A stretch of DNA of 64,000 bases, from NCBI GenBank assembly GCA_021732995.1, contig JAKFWA010000028.1, forward strand, positions 1 to 64,000. The letters are read 5' to 3'. The notes beneath the pieces are model-generated. The model was not told where the DNA came from. It saw only the letters and a program-made list of their open reading frames with translations, and made no database searches. Position numbers and translations under genes: made by a program. Positions 43,543 to 52,775 of this stretch are shown here, piece by piece. The first letter of the stretch is position 1. Each line of letters begins with the position of its first letter. Origin of the DNA: Planctomycetaceae bacterium (lineage in GTDB: Bacteria > Planctomycetota > Planctomycetia > Planctomycetales > Planctomycetaceae).

Positions 43543-44283
43543 TTAACAGCCGGTAAACGCATCCGGCGGCAACTTGTTGATTATCTCCTGGCAGGCCGCG
43601 ATCCGGTGCTCGTTGCCAGCATGGTTCAGCATTTCGAGGACTCGTTTGAGGCAATTGCCACAGCGGACGCTCTGCATTTCTTCGTCAGTGATCTCGCGAA
43701 TCAATTCGCACGCGGAATCTCGCTGCTCGTGCTTCCACAGCAGGGCGGCGAGTGACATGCGGTAGGTGAAACAGCGGGGATCCAGATGGATGGCCCGGCG
43801 AGCTTGTGCTTCGACGATATGAAAGGGCTGGCCGCAACGGGCCAGGAAGTAGCCCAGTTCAAAGAACGCCTGGGCGAAGTCCAGGTCGCGGCGCACTGCT
43901 TCGCGACACAACCGGACGGCTGAAAACGGGTCGTCGAGCGAATCCGCCTGACGGGCCGCGTTTAACAGCTGATGGGGCTCGGCGTGTCGGGAATCCAGCA
44001 GCGTCCGCAGCCAACTGACGGCCAGCGTTCGCTGCTGCGCGGCGATATAGCACTGAGCCAATCCGAAGATCCCGTCGACCGAGAGCGGAACGAGCGTTGC
44101 TGCCAGTTCTAACGCTGACCGGGCTGCGTTGACTTCCCCTCGATCCAGGTATTGGAGGCCAAGCAGTTCAGCTTCGCGACCGTTCTCGATTCCTGAAAGC
44201 ACCGCTGTAGAAACCACCGGCGCAGGAGAAACATCTGCTCGCTCGAAGTGCCGATTCATCAGCTCATCACGATTCGACTGCAT
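43543..44283 (-). CDS. TPR-repeat protein
   Basis: 246 residues from the ATG at 44283; another ATG (44328) has no ribosome binding site. Several TPR helices can be read (AELLGLQYLDRGEVNAARSA, GIFGLAQCYIAAQQRTLAVS, LDFAQAFFELGYFLARCGQP, LDPRCFTYRMSLAALLWKH). A conserved cysteine pair (CGNC) occurs near the C-terminus. TPR proteins serve as scaffolds; no partner is evident. Its promoter and overlapping palindrome (44335-44380) look like a regulated promoter. First gene of the minus-strand series that includes DUF3386 and PepSY. Confidence 0.83.
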   Translation of the reverse strand: MQSNRDELMNRHFERADVSPAPVVSTAVLSGIENGREAELLGLQYLDRGEVNAARSALELAATLVPLSVDGIFGLAQCYIAAQQRTLAVSWLRTLLDSRHAEPHQLLNAARQADSLDDPFSAVRLCREAVRRDLDFAQAFFELGYFLARCGQPFHIVEAQARRAIHLDPRCFTYRMSLAALLWKHEQRDSACELIREITDEEMQSVRCGNCLKRVLEMLNHAGNEHRIAACQEIINKLPPDAFTGC

Positions 44284-44334
44284 GGGTTTCTCTCGCAAAG
44301 TTTCCGAATTTGCGGTTATCAACTGCATTGCAAT

Positions 44335-44380
44335 TGAGACTCAGTCTCAGCAATATACGCAGGCCGCGTTTGACCGGCAA
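44335..44380 (-). promoter_or_regulatory. Promoter with Fur-box-like palindrome for the TPR gene
   Basis: On the minus strand: -35 TTGCCG (44375-44380), 17-bp spacer, -10 TATATT (44352-44357), and the palindrome TGAGACT-C-AGTCTCA (44335-44349) starting two bases after the -10. The palindrome has the 7-1-7 form of Fur-type operators and would cover the transcription start. I cannot prove the regulator is Fur; this is inference from layout and from the neighbouring hemP gene. Confidence 0.65.
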
Positions 44381-44543
44381 GCATCCGAGGGTGGTTATTT
44401 CTAAGGAAGTTTCAATTCTTGAACGCGGGAAGAAGCTGGCGAATACGGCTAAATTGCAGTCGTTTTCGTCGTGTTCCTCTGCGCTTAAAGTGCGTCACGT
44501 GACCGTTCAGTGACGGTCTCAGAAGCAGCTTCGGAGTCCTGGC

Positions 44544-44556
44544 TGAGATTGAGACT
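44544..44556. promoter_or_regulatory. Candidate second operator half-sites before hemP
   Basis: TGAGATTGAGACT: two overlapping copies of the TGAGAyT half-site seen in the 44335-44349 palindrome, 14 bp before the hemP ATG at 44571. Weak evidence; only the arrangement near hemP makes it worth noting. Confidence 0.3.
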
Positions 44557-44570
44557 GTTCTTTTGACATC

Positions 44571-44855
44571 ATGTCGCAGCCGTCTTCTTGGTCGCAGCCG
44601 GGTCGCGGGCCCATTCAAACGTGTGTTTTCAAGACTCCGAGTGACATCGCCATGCCATCTGAAGCCACCGATTCGTTCGTCCCGTTTGAGGGTCAGGATC
44701 CTGCGGGCGACCTTCCAGATGGAATTGCCGCGCAAATGAAGAGTATTGAGTTCGTCTCAATTGCCGGAACAGACCGCGAGATCTTGATTACTCACCACGG
44801 CCAGATCTATCGCCTGCGATTGACGCGCAACGACAAGCTCATCCTTCAGAAGTAA
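44571..44855 (+). CDS. hemP: Hemin uptake protein HemP family
   Basis: Up to 94 residues; a start at 44652 would give 67, closer to the family size. The C-terminal ~35 residues (REILITHHGQIYRLRLTRND and KLILQK) are the HemP signature. HemP is a small protein needed for, or controlling, heme uptake genes; in several bacteria it is Fur-repressed. The ATG at 44571 has no ribosome binding site and overlaps a TTGACA at 44563-44568, so the shorter form may be real. Divergent from the TPR gene and the DUF3386/DUF4198/PepSY series. No TonB receptor for heme is in the window. Confidence 0.82.
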   Translation: MSQPSSWSQPGRGPIQTCVFKTPSDIAMPSEATDSFVPFEGQDPAGDLPDGIAAQMKSIEFVSIAGTDREILITHHGQIYRLRLTRNDKLILQK

Positions 44856-44969
44856 TGGGCGTAGCGCTCCATCGCACGGCGGGGCTGGTGTTGAAGATGC
44901 CGCGCTCAAACTCAAGCCGGAGCACTGGCTCGACGAGTGCTGTCCAAGTCTGTGCGGATCGGAATACTT

Positions 44970-47900
44970 TCAGTCGGTGCTGGCAGGCTTTGAAGCCGAC
45001 TTCGGCTTGAGCGTGACCCGATTCTTCGGTGTCCAGCCGGCGAGATGCCACAAGTGAAGCTGGTTTTCCTCGCCGAGCGTCGCCAGAAATTGCCCGTTGT
45101 GAGAGAGGGCTAAGGCCTTGACGGGTCCGCGCTGAGCGGTGAAGAAGCCGGGTTCTTTTTCAGTCCGCAGATTCCAGACCGCGACATTGCCGAGGTTATC
45201 GCCCTGCACCAGCCAGCAACCGTCTCCCGACCACGTGTACGGGCCGCGATGCTGCTGTCCATCTCGCAGTTCCACGCTGCGAAGCAGTCGGCTGTTGGAA
45301 GTGTCGATGATCCGCAGTCCCTTGCTGGTTATCGCGGCAACCTGATTGGTTTTGCCGCCTACAAACCAGAACGGCAGCGCCTGGTGTGATTCGTCAACGA
45401 TTGGCTGACTGGCCTTCACGCTGGACGCCGTTTCGCGGACCCACTTGGAGCCCTTGCGTTGCCAGAGGGTCAGTCGGAAGTCACCCGGTGCATATGTCCC
45501 GTTGGAAATCAGCATTCGGCCATCGCCGGAGAAAACGAGACTGGTGACGCCGCGATCCACCTGCGTCTCACGGTCTGTGCTCCAGAGCCAGGGTTGAGCA
45601 TGCACGTGCTCTTCCAAACTGGTCTGGACCTCGAAGGTGGCGGCGTCCAGCATCAGCAATCGGTGTTGCTGCCGCTCACGGATAGCGGCAATCAAGCTGG
45701 CCCCGTCAGGCGTGAAGGCGACAGCGGTGCAAACGCTCTCAAAGGCCTCGTAAGCCTGCAATTCATCGAGGGTGTTCGCATCCAGAAGGCGCAGGACCTT
45801 GTTCGTTGCCTGCTTCGAACCGGTGCTGGCCACGGCGATTCGCTGACCGTCCGGGGAATGCGTCACGCTGACAACTTTGTCAGTGGACGTTTCGCTGAGA
45901 TCTGCAGTCCGCCCAGTCGATATCCGAAACACGTGAGCGGTTTTGGGAGCCACGAACTCGTTGCGCGAAGCAATAAACTGCAATGTTTCGGGGGCTGTTG
46001 CCAAGTCGTCCCAGTGGCGCAGTGGGGCTTGCGAGGCGACATCCCAAACCCAAGCTTGCGAGATTGTCATGGGGGCTTCCCGAGATGCGATCCCTCCTGG
46101 ATGTGTCGCCGGGCGCTTCAGCACAGAGAGCAGTTCGCCATCGGCCGAGAGTTGCAGCTTGAGTTCAGTTGCCACCGTGCGAGGCCCATCTTCCTGCTTC
46201 GCCTGGAAGTCGAACTGAGTCGCGACTGAGCCGATCAACTGTGGTCGTTCGGTGCGCTCTGATGAATTCGCTGCTGGCTTCCACGCGACGATGACGGGGG
46301 TTTCGCCCTCCTTCAGCGGTTCACTTGGCGGAGGTGTGAAATAAGCGTCCCGGATTGCGGCACGCTCGGCGGTTGACGGAGCTGTTCGCAACGCGCTAGC
46401 CAATTGATTCAGCGTGCCAGAGGCCGGGCCGACAGTGGATGTCGTGGCTGGTGGGACGCTGAAGAGTTCCGGGGGCGTGGTGAACTGCCATTCGCCTCCG
46501 GCCGTCTGAACCGGAGTCGCCACATCCTCGTCGTCAGCCACAGCCGCAACGACTGCGCCGAGCGGCTTGTTCCGAATGGCACCATTGCGGTCCCGGATCA
46601 GGACTCGCTTGCCATCGGCGACGTACCGAACTTCGACCACTCCTTCTTTAGCGGACTCGTAGCGCTGCACGTTCTTGCCCGTCGCGAGATCCCACACGCG
46701 CGGCTGCTTGTCCTTGCAACCGGTCAGGACTTGCTGACCGTCCGCCGACACGGAAATCGCCAGCACCAGATCCGGGTGGTCAAGGCGGTTCGCCGGCTTC
46801 GCCTCCTGCTGGGCTTTCGGAGAAGCCTTGACGACGGGCTTTTCCGACGTTTCACCTGCGGGCTGCTTGGCCGCATCTTTGGGTTCTGTGGACCACCAGT
46901 AGGCGTATGTGTCGAAGCTGCTGGCGGCGATCACCTTTCCATCGGCAGAGATGCCGACGTCGGAAATGGCGGCTTTAGCGTCGGTCCACGTCTGCGACGA
47001 AGTCCAGGTTGCGACGTCCCACAGTTGCACGCGTCGATCTTGTCCGCCGCTGACGATTTTTTGTCCATCCGCTGAGGCAGCGAGTGCCGTGACCGCGCCT
47101 TTGTGGGCATCGAATCGCTTGAGCTTCTTCAGCTTGGTCGGGGCATCGGGGGTGACGGACCAGACTTGCAGGCTGCCATCATCGCCACCAGTGACGAACC
47201 ACTCGCCGCGCGGCTGCACGGCGATGACACGTACGACACCTTGTTCTGACGGCTCTCCGGCAATCGTCGCTTCGGCTTCCTTTTGAGCTTCGCGGGCGAA
47301 GCGGTCCAGCCCAGTCTGGGCTTTCGATGTTCCCCACAAGCGAAGGGTGCCCGACTCCAACGCGGCGACAACCCATTTTCGCGCGGGACCGATAGCGGAT
47401 GCCGTCACCGACTCGTTCTTGCCGAAGAAGACTCGATCGAGCGTTCGCAGACGGATGTCATGCAGGTTCAACTGGCGAGCGTTGAGCGCTGTCAGCACCA
47501 CCTCGCCATCAAGCGAGGTGGACTGACGCGGCCGTGCACTCAGCCATTCCAGCTCTTCCGCAGTCAGCGGCTGGAGTTCGGTCGGCTCGGCAGACTTGGT
47601 GTCCGGTTTGGCTGGATCTTTTGAACTCGTTTTTGCGACCTGTGCCGGAGCGGTTGGTTGAGGCTGGCTGGCCGGTTTAGGGGCGCCCTCTGGTTTGTCG
47701 CCGGGAGTAGTCGCGGCCTGAGGAGTCTCGGTTGGCGCGGCGGAGTCCGGTTGAGGTTTGGCCTCGGAGTCCGCTGCCGGAGTTGTTTCTCCATCCGATT
47801 TCGGAGCGGGTTTGGCGACCGGAGCTGCTTCATCAGATGATTCGGCTGCGGGCGTGGGCTTGGGCAGAGCCAGCGGCTTGCTGAAATCTTCCTTACTACC

Positions 47901-48005
47901 GCCACCACAGCCAACTGCAGCACCAGCGACGCCCAGCAGCAGTGCCAACAGACCGCTGGAAGCCGACCGACCTGCAATACTCACCGACCGTTTGAATTGA
48001 CGCAT
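44970..48005 (-). CDS. WD40-repeat lipoprotein
   Basis: 1011 residues. N-terminal signal with lipobox (GVAGAAVGC), then a ~120-residue Pro/Ala/Ser/Lys-rich linker, then multiple WD40-like repeats. Clear blades include VTGGDDGSLQVWSV, KIVSGGQDRRVQLWDV, VLTGCKDKQPRVWDL, WLVQGDNLGNVAVWNL and LATLGEENQLHLWHL, so there are probably two seven-bladed propellers. WD40 proteins are scaffolds for protein complexes; the lipid anchor implies a periplasmic or surface role. Separated by 128 bp from the sigma-54 regulator upstream. No catalytic domain. Confidence 0.88.
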   Translation of the reverse strand: MRQFKRSVSIAGRSASSGLLALLLGVAGAAVGCGGGSKEDFSKPLALPKPTPAAESSDEAAPVAKPAPKSDGETTPAADSEAKPQPDSAAPTETPQAATTPGDKPEGAPKPASQPQPTAPAQVAKTSSKDPAKPDTKSAEPTELQPLTAEELEWLSARPRQSTSLDGEVVLTALNARQLNLHDIRLRTLDRVFFGKNESVTASAIGPARKWVVAALESGTLRLWGTSKAQTGLDRFAREAQKEAEATIAGEPSEQGVVRVIAVQPRGEWFVTGGDDGSLQVWSVTPDAPTKLKKLKRFDAHKGAVTALAASADGQKIVSGGQDRRVQLWDVATWTSSQTWTDAKAAISDVGISADGKVIAASSFDTYAYWWSTEPKDAAKQPAGETSEKPVVKASPKAQQEAKPANRLDHPDLVLAISVSADGQQVLTGCKDKQPRVWDLATGKNVQRYESAKEGVVEVRYVADGKRVLIRDRNGAIRNKPLGAVVAAVADDEDVATPVQTAGGEWQFTTPPELFSVPPATTSTVGPASGTLNQLASALRTAPSTAERAAIRDAYFTPPPSEPLKEGETPVIVAWKPAANSSERTERPQLIGSVATQFDFQAKQEDGPRTVATELKLQLSADGELLSVLKRPATHPGGIASREAPMTISQAWVWDVASQAPLRHWDDLATAPETLQFIASRNEFVAPKTAHVFRISTGRTADLSETSTDKVVSVTHSPDGQRIAVASTGSKQATNKVLRLLDANTLDELQAYEAFESVCTAVAFTPDGASLIAAIRERQQHRLLMLDAATFEVQTSLEEHVHAQPWLWSTDRETQVDRGVTSLVFSGDGRMLISNGTYAPGDFRLTLWQRKGSKWVRETASSVKASQPIVDESHQALPFWFVGGKTNQVAAITSKGLRIIDTSNSRLLRSVELRDGQQHRGPYTWSGDGCWLVQGDNLGNVAVWNLRTEKEPGFFTAQRGPVKALALSHNGQFLATLGEENQLHLWHLAGWTPKNRVTLKPKSASKPASTD

Positions 48006-48133
48006 TCCGCCGCTATCTCCTTGAAACCGACAACGTGTCCAGTGTCGAGATAGCTGTCTTGTGTTTGTTTTGTGTGAAGGAAGCGTGAAGAGATCTGCAG
48101 CGTCAGATCGCAGGTCTCAGGCCGGCTCACGTT

Positions 48134-49537
48134 TCATTCAGGCAGAAGAGATGCCGCTGGGCCGGCGGGTTCGAGTTCGTACTTCTCCAGCAGGCGATAG
48201 AGCGAGCGTCGCGTAATGCCGAGCGATACCGCTGCCCGGCTCTTGTTGCCGTGATGCTGCTGCATCGCGTCGATCACGCGTGCCTTTTCGATCTCAGCCA
48301 GAGTGGCGTCCGTTGCGTGAGTGGTTGGCGCCGGACTGACTGCCGGAGTTCCGCAGAATGAACTGCTTGCGGGCTGTGCGTTCAACACCACCGACGGAAG
48401 TTCGTCCGTCGTGATGAACTGATCCTCGGCCAGAATCTTGGCTCGATCCAGCACGTTGATGAGTTGGCGGATGTTGCCCGGCCACTGGTAACGGGTCAGA
48501 GCTTGCATCGCGTCCTTGGCGATTTCCCAATCCTGGCCGAGGAAGTGCGTGACCAGCAGGGGAATATCGCCAATACGCTGCCGCAGTGGGGGCAGTTCCA
48601 GCGACAGCACATTGATGCGGTAGTAAAGATCTTCCCGGAAATGCTTCGCTTCGACTTCCTGCTGCATGTTGCGATTGGTCGCCGAGATGATGCGCACGTC
48701 GACGCGGCGTTCCTGCAGCGAGCCAACACGGCGCATCGAACCGTCCTGCAGAACGCGCAGCAGTTTGGACTGCATCACGGCAGGCATTTCACCGATCTCG
48801 TCGATAAACAGTGTGCCGCCGTCGGCCAGTTCGAACAGGCCGGGCTTGGAGACGACCGCGCCCGTGAAGGCGCCTTTCTCGTGACCGAAGAGTTCGCTTT
48901 CCAGCAACGTTTCCGACAGCGCGGTGCAATTGACTGTCACGAGCGGTTTGTCGGCTCGCGGGCTGTGTTCGTGCAGGGCGCGGGCGACGAGTTCCTTGCC
49001 GGTACCGCTTTCTCCCTGAATTAAAATGGGTTTCTCACTGGGGCCCGCTCGCAGGATGAGCCGGAACACTTCACGCAGGGCGGGCGATTCTCCGACCATT
49101 TGCCACTGCGGTTGGCTGCGTTTCAAGACGCCCTTCAACCGCGAGTTTTCCTGGTGCAGCTTGCCTTTCTCGGCGGCCTTCATGATGACGGCTTCGAGGT
49201 CCGGCAACGGTACGGGTTTCAGCAGATAGTCGTAGGCTCCGAGTTTCATCGATTGCACAGCGGACTCAACGGTGCCGTGACCGGTGAGCAGAATCGTCTC
49301 GCATTCGAGCGAGTGCTCTTTGATCCGCTGCAGCAGATCGACGCCTGACAGGCCGGGCATCATCATGTCGGTGACGACCACATCGAAGCGGCGTTCCTGC
49401 ATGCTGCGGAGAGCTTCATCCACGTTCGACGCGGGCTGCACGCGAAAGCCGCGACGTTCAAGGAACATCACCGCGACGTCGCGAAATTCGTCGCTGTCAT
49501 CAACGAGCAGCAGATCAATCTGGGTGGGTGCGAGCAT
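48134..49537 (-). CDS. NtrC-family sigma-54-dependent response regulator
   Basis: 467 residues. Receiver domain 1-~125 with phosphorylated D57 ([10 protein letters not shown]) and K107; AAA+ domain with Walker A GESGTGKE (175-182), GAFTGA (222-227, the sigma-54-contacting loop), and DEIGE (246-250, Walker B); and a Fis-type HTH at the C-terminus ([20 protein letters not shown]). It activates sigma-54 promoters on phosphorylation. No histidine kinase gene is adjacent, so its partner is elsewhere. The target promoters are not identifiable here. Confidence 0.96.
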   Translation of the reverse strand: MLAPTQIDLLLVDDSDEFRDVAVMFLERRGFRVQPASNVDEALRSMQERRFDVVVTDMMMPGLSGVDLLQRIKEHSLECETILLTGHGTVESAVQSMKLGAYDYLLKPVPLPDLEAVIMKAAEKGKLHQENSRLKGVLKRSQPQWQMVGESPALREVFRLILRAGPSEKPILIQGESGTGKELVARALHEHSPRADKPLVTVNCTALSETLLESELFGHEKGAFTGAVVSKPGLFELADGGTLFIDEIGEMPAVMQSKLLRVLQDGSMRRVGSLQERRVDVRIISATNRNMQQEVEAKHFREDLYYRINVLSLELPPLRQRIGDIPLLVTHFLGQDWEIAKDAMQALTRYQWPGNIRQLINVLDRAKILAEDQFITTDELPSVVLNAQPASSSFCGTPAVSPAPTTHATDATLAEIEKARVIDAMQQHHGNKSRAAVSLGITRRSLYRLLEKYELEPAGPAASLLPE

Positions 49538-49558
49538 TCGGCGTCGGTTGGGGAAGGA

Positions 49559-50293
49559 TTAACTACTGAGCCAAGAGATACAGATTCCGGCGGCGACGGA
49601 AACATTGAGCGAGGTCACCGCGCCACGCGGCTTGATGGCACAGATGCAGTCGCAATTCTCCAGCGTGCCTTGCCGGATGCCGCGTTCTTCGTTGCCGAGA
49701 ACGACCATCCATGAGCGGTCGGCGGAATAACTCTGCAGCGTTTCCTTGCCGTGTTCAGACGTGCCGAGCAGCCACAGGCCGGACTCTTTGGCGAGTTCAA
49801 ACGCACGTTTCAGGTTGATGACCGAGCAGAACGGGACCGACTCAACACCACCAGCGGCCACGTCGCAGACGGTGCCGGTAATCGGTGCCGCCCGGTCACG
49901 CATCTGGATAATACCCTTCACACCGAAGAAGCCCGCAGTGCGAAAAATGGCTCCGACGTTGTGAGGATCCTGCAGGCAATCGAGAGCCAGCCAGACTCCC
50001 CCCGACTTGCCGTCCGCCTGCTTCGCGTTCGCGAACATCTTTTCGAGTTGCGTCTCCGGCGGGTCTTTGACGAGGGCTACGGCGACGCCCACTCGCTCTT
50101 CCTTGCCGTCGCGCCGATTCGCATGACCACTTCTCGGAGTGGCTGCCACGACCGGAATACGGTTCTGCCGCGCGAGTTCCACGACGTCGTCCCAGGCACC
50201 GCCCGGCTGCCCCAGGATGCTGATCTCGGAAACGTCACGCGGGCGACGTTGCAACACGGCCAGCACACTGTGGGGGTTCTTGAGTTCCAACAC
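49559..50293 (-). CDS. SpoU/TrmH family RNA 2'-O-methyltransferase
   Basis: 244 residues. GTG start with GGAG ten bases upstream. An N-terminal ribosomal-L30e-like RNA-binding segment (~1-75) is followed by the trefoil-knot SAM-binding domain: motif 1 LQDPHNVGAIFRTA, motif 2 VVLGNEERGI, motif 3 SLNVSVAAGI. It methylates a ribose 2'-OH in rRNA or tRNA; RlmB (23S G2251) is the best-known member, but others fit. Its downstream neighbour, the NtrC regulator, starts 21 bp further on. Confidence 0.93.
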   Translation of the reverse strand: MLELKNPHSVLAVLQRRPRDVSEISILGQPGGAWDDVVELARQNRIPVVAATPRSGHANRRDGKEERVGVAVALVKDPPETQLEKMFANAKQADGKSGGVWLALDCLQDPHNVGAIFRTAGFFGVKGIIQMRDRAAPITGTVCDVAAGGVESVPFCSVINLKRAFELAKESGLWLLGTSEHGKETLQSYSADRSWMVVLGNEERGIRQGTLENCDCICAIKPRGAVTSLNVSVAAGICISWLSS

Positions 50294-50355
50294 GTCGAAA
50301 ACACTCCGAGGCGGTCAAGCCTCAACGTCGCTTGCGCGAGCGGCGGTTCATCTTT

Positions 50356-50403
50356 GTAGGTCAGACAATCCTGTCCGACAGCCGGACAAGATGTCCGGCC
50401 TAC
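50356..50403. repeat. REP-like palindromic element
   Basis: Imperfect inverted repeat with arms beginning GTAGG and ending CCTAC (left 50356-50377, right 50383-50403, loop 5 bases). The arms share the TCGGACA...TGTCCG core with a few differences. It resembles palindromes (GTAGG-CGGACA type) that I remember as dispersed in planctomycete genomes. It lies about 58 bp past the NHL gene stop, so it may also act as its terminator. Confidence 0.6.
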
Positions 50404-50460
50404 TAGTGCTCTGTCACAGCTTGATTCAGTGGCACGCCAATCCCTGAGGTTGAAGGGACT

Positions 50461-52560
50461 CTAAGGAGCGACAGCGGTCAGTTCGACGTGTTTCGCTCCG
50501 TCGGCTGCGACTTCAATCGGCACGGACCACGCGGCCTTGTCGATCTTGCAAAGCCCGGGTTTGTCTGGCGTGGTCTCGGTACAGTACGAGTAGCTCACCA
50601 CGACGGTCAGCTTACCTTTGCCGGCTTCTGCGGCCAGCGGTACTGAGAACGCGGCGTCCTTCCCCTCGATGGTGCCGGGGGCCGACTTCGCCAGGGTCTC
50701 GGCCGAGATCACCGTCTGGTCGCCTTCGGCCTTGAATTGAGCTTTCATCGGGAATTCGGGATTCAGCTTGAAGCCTTCGGGCAGCTTGAAGCTGACCTTC
50801 AACTTCAGAGTTTTACCCGCTTCAATTTTTTGAGCCGCCACCGCTGTGACTTTGGTATTCGGCGACAGCGTCACTTCGGTGGACGGTGCCACGGGAGCCG
50901 GAGCCGTCAGGCCAGCGACTTCAAAGACCGTGGCGGCTGGTTTGGGCTCCTTGGGATCGACCACCAGAATGCGGTGATTGTTGGTGTCAGCGATGTAGAG
51001 CTTGCCGCGTGCGGCGGTCATACCCGCTGGTTCGTGCAGCCCGACAGGGCTCAGTTCGGTGCTGATTTTGCCGGTTCCCAGCCAGGTTGTGGATTCACGT
51101 TTCGCGATGTCGACGACCTTGATCTTATGGTTGTAGGAGTCGGCGACGAACAGCTTGCCCTCGTGATAGAGCACTCCCAGCGGGTGCTGCAGACGGGCGT
51201 TCTTGCCGACGCCGTCGACATCACCGAATTCAAAGAGCGTCGCACCGCGCGGCAGGTCGTGTTCGCCGACGATCGTGGTGACCTTCTCGCTTTTGTCGAT
51301 CGGCACTTTGCGAATGGACGAACCTTCGCTGTCGGCGATGTAGAGGTACTTACCGTCCGATGAGATGCCTGACGGCTGCGCGAACGCGGAGTCGTCCAGT
51401 GAGCCGTTGATGATGTCTTCGCGACCGTTGCCCGCATAGACGCCCATCCGCTTGGCTCCCAGCACGTATGACCAGAGCTGGTGTGGGCCTGCCATGGCGA
51501 TGTAGAGCGTGTTGCCGACTATGGTCAGATCCCAGGGGCTGTTCAGAGCCACCTTCGAAATCTCGCCGCCCTCGGCTCTGAAGCGGGCTTGCTCGCCCGT
51601 TCCGGCCAGTGTGGCCACCTGCTTGGTCTTCAGGTTAACCGTGCGGATCGAGTGATTCTCGGTATCAGCGACGTACAACGTGTCGTCTTTCAGCACCATA
51701 CCCTGTGGATGGTCGAACATCGCCTCGGAATAAGTTCCGTCCTTCATGCCGATCTGGCCGTTGCCGATCACGTCGATCAGCTTGCCGTCCAGCGACGAGA
51801 TCACGATGCGGTTGTGATTGCTGTCCGAAATGAAGAGCCGATTTCCCGGTTCATCCGCCAGCAGCTTACCGGGGAACTTCAGGGCGCCGCTCTTGAGCTT
51901 GCTGCGCTCCAGGTCGAAGCGGATGGGGGTCTGATCCAGCGTGCCTTTGGCCTTGTGATAGGTGATCAGCCGCGTGACGACCTCATCCAGCACCTCGCGA
52001 TGGCCTTCGCCGGAGATGTAGCCGCAGTACTGCCCTTCGGGGTCGATCAGAACGAGAGTCGGCCATGAACGAGCGTTGAACTTGCGCCAGACGGTCATCT
52101 CCGAATCGTTGATGACCGGGTGCTCGATCTCGTACCGCACGATCGCGCGGCGGATGGCTTCGGTGTCTTTCTCGTTGTCAAATTTGGCCGAATGGCAGCC
52201 GATGACCACCAGTTCGTTCGGGTACTTCTTCTCCAGAAACTTCAGGTCCGGCAGTACGTGCATGCAGTTGATGCAGCAGTAAGTCCAGAAGTCGATCAGT
52301 ACGATCTTGCCGCGTACGTCCTTGAGCGAGATCTCATCAGAAGTATTCAGCCACGCTGATCCGCCTTCCAGACTCGGCGCGGGGAATCGGTTGGGGAAAG
52401 GATTCTCCAATGTCTTGCCGTCTTTGCCGACCACCTTCGGCTCTGGCTTGGCCTTGGGATCACCTTTCTTCGAGTCTGTATCTTCTTGGGCGCAGCTGGC
52501 GGTAACGAGCAGTCCGAGCCACAAAACAGCGAGTAACGCGGATCGAAAGCGGATCGACAT
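50461..52560 (-). CDS. Thioredoxin-like and NHL-repeat lipoprotein
   Basis: 699 residues from the ATG at 52560 (GGAG six bases upstream). Lipobox near LLVTASC (C23). A thioredoxin fold (~55-215) carries the redox motif C96-I-N-C99 (FWTYCCINCM). It is followed by NHL repeats (NRLFISDSNHNRIVISSLDG, DTLYVADTENHSIRTVNL, KYLYIADSEGSSIRKVPI, GKLFVADSYNHKIKVVDI), a six-bladed propeller, and a C-terminal beta domain with SYCTETTPDKPGLC cysteines. The arrangement is that of the animal NHLRC2 family. Function unknown; a periplasmic redox-linked binding protein is likely. Confidence 0.9.
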   Translation of the reverse strand: MSIRFRSALLAVLWLGLLVTASCAQEDTDSKKGDPKAKPEPKVVGKDGKTLENPFPNRFPAPSLEGGSAWLNTSDEISLKDVRGKIVLIDFWTYCCINCMHVLPDLKFLEKKYPNELVVIGCHSAKFDNEKDTEAIRRAIVRYEIEHPVINDSEMTVWRKFNARSWPTLVLIDPEGQYCGYISGEGHREVLDEVVTRLITYHKAKGTLDQTPIRFDLERSKLKSGALKFPGKLLADEPGNRLFISDSNHNRIVISSLDGKLIDVIGNGQIGMKDGTYSEAMFDHPQGMVLKDDTLYVADTENHSIRTVNLKTKQVATLAGTGEQARFRAEGGEISKVALNSPWDLTIVGNTLYIAMAGPHQLWSYVLGAKRMGVYAGNGREDIINGSLDDSAFAQPSGISSDGKYLYIADSEGSSIRKVPIDKSEKVTTIVGEHDLPRGATLFEFGDVDGVGKNARLQHPLGVLYHEGKLFVADSYNHKIKVVDIAKRESTTWLGTGKISTELSPVGLHEPAGMTAARGKLYIADTNNHRILVVDPKEPKPAATVFEVAGLTAPAPVAPSTEVTLSPNTKVTAVAAQKIEAGKTLKLKVSFKLPEGFKLNPEFPMKAQFKAEGDQTVISAETLAKSAPGTIEGKDAAFSVPLAAEAGKGKLTVVVSYSYCTETTPDKPGLCKIDKAAWSVPIEVAADGAKHVELTAVAP

Positions 52561-52775
52561 AGGGCACTCCGTCGTGCTGAGTAGTTCTCGTCGCAGGCTG
52601 GCGCTGCGATGACCAATCCAAGTAGGAACAATCGTAGGCGACGCCAGCACGTTGCGCAAGCGATTCGCCGCCTGAGGACCAGGGGCCGATTCTAGTTTAC
52701 TCCTGATTCCGCCCATTCTGAGAAGCCGATTTCTCGACCTTGTTCGCTGGCCATCTGCTGAGTTAAGAGTGTCGC
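52561..52775. other. Divergent promoter region
   Basis: 215 bp between the NHL gene and the DUF1570 gene, which run apart. It must carry two promoters, but I cannot assign -35/-10 boxes with confidence. No RNA gene or repeat seen. Confidence 0.4.

Noticed and set aside
44284-44570. Possible small RNA or riboswitch upstream of hemP
   Set aside because: No known riboswitch fold is recognisable; the palindromes fit operator sites better.
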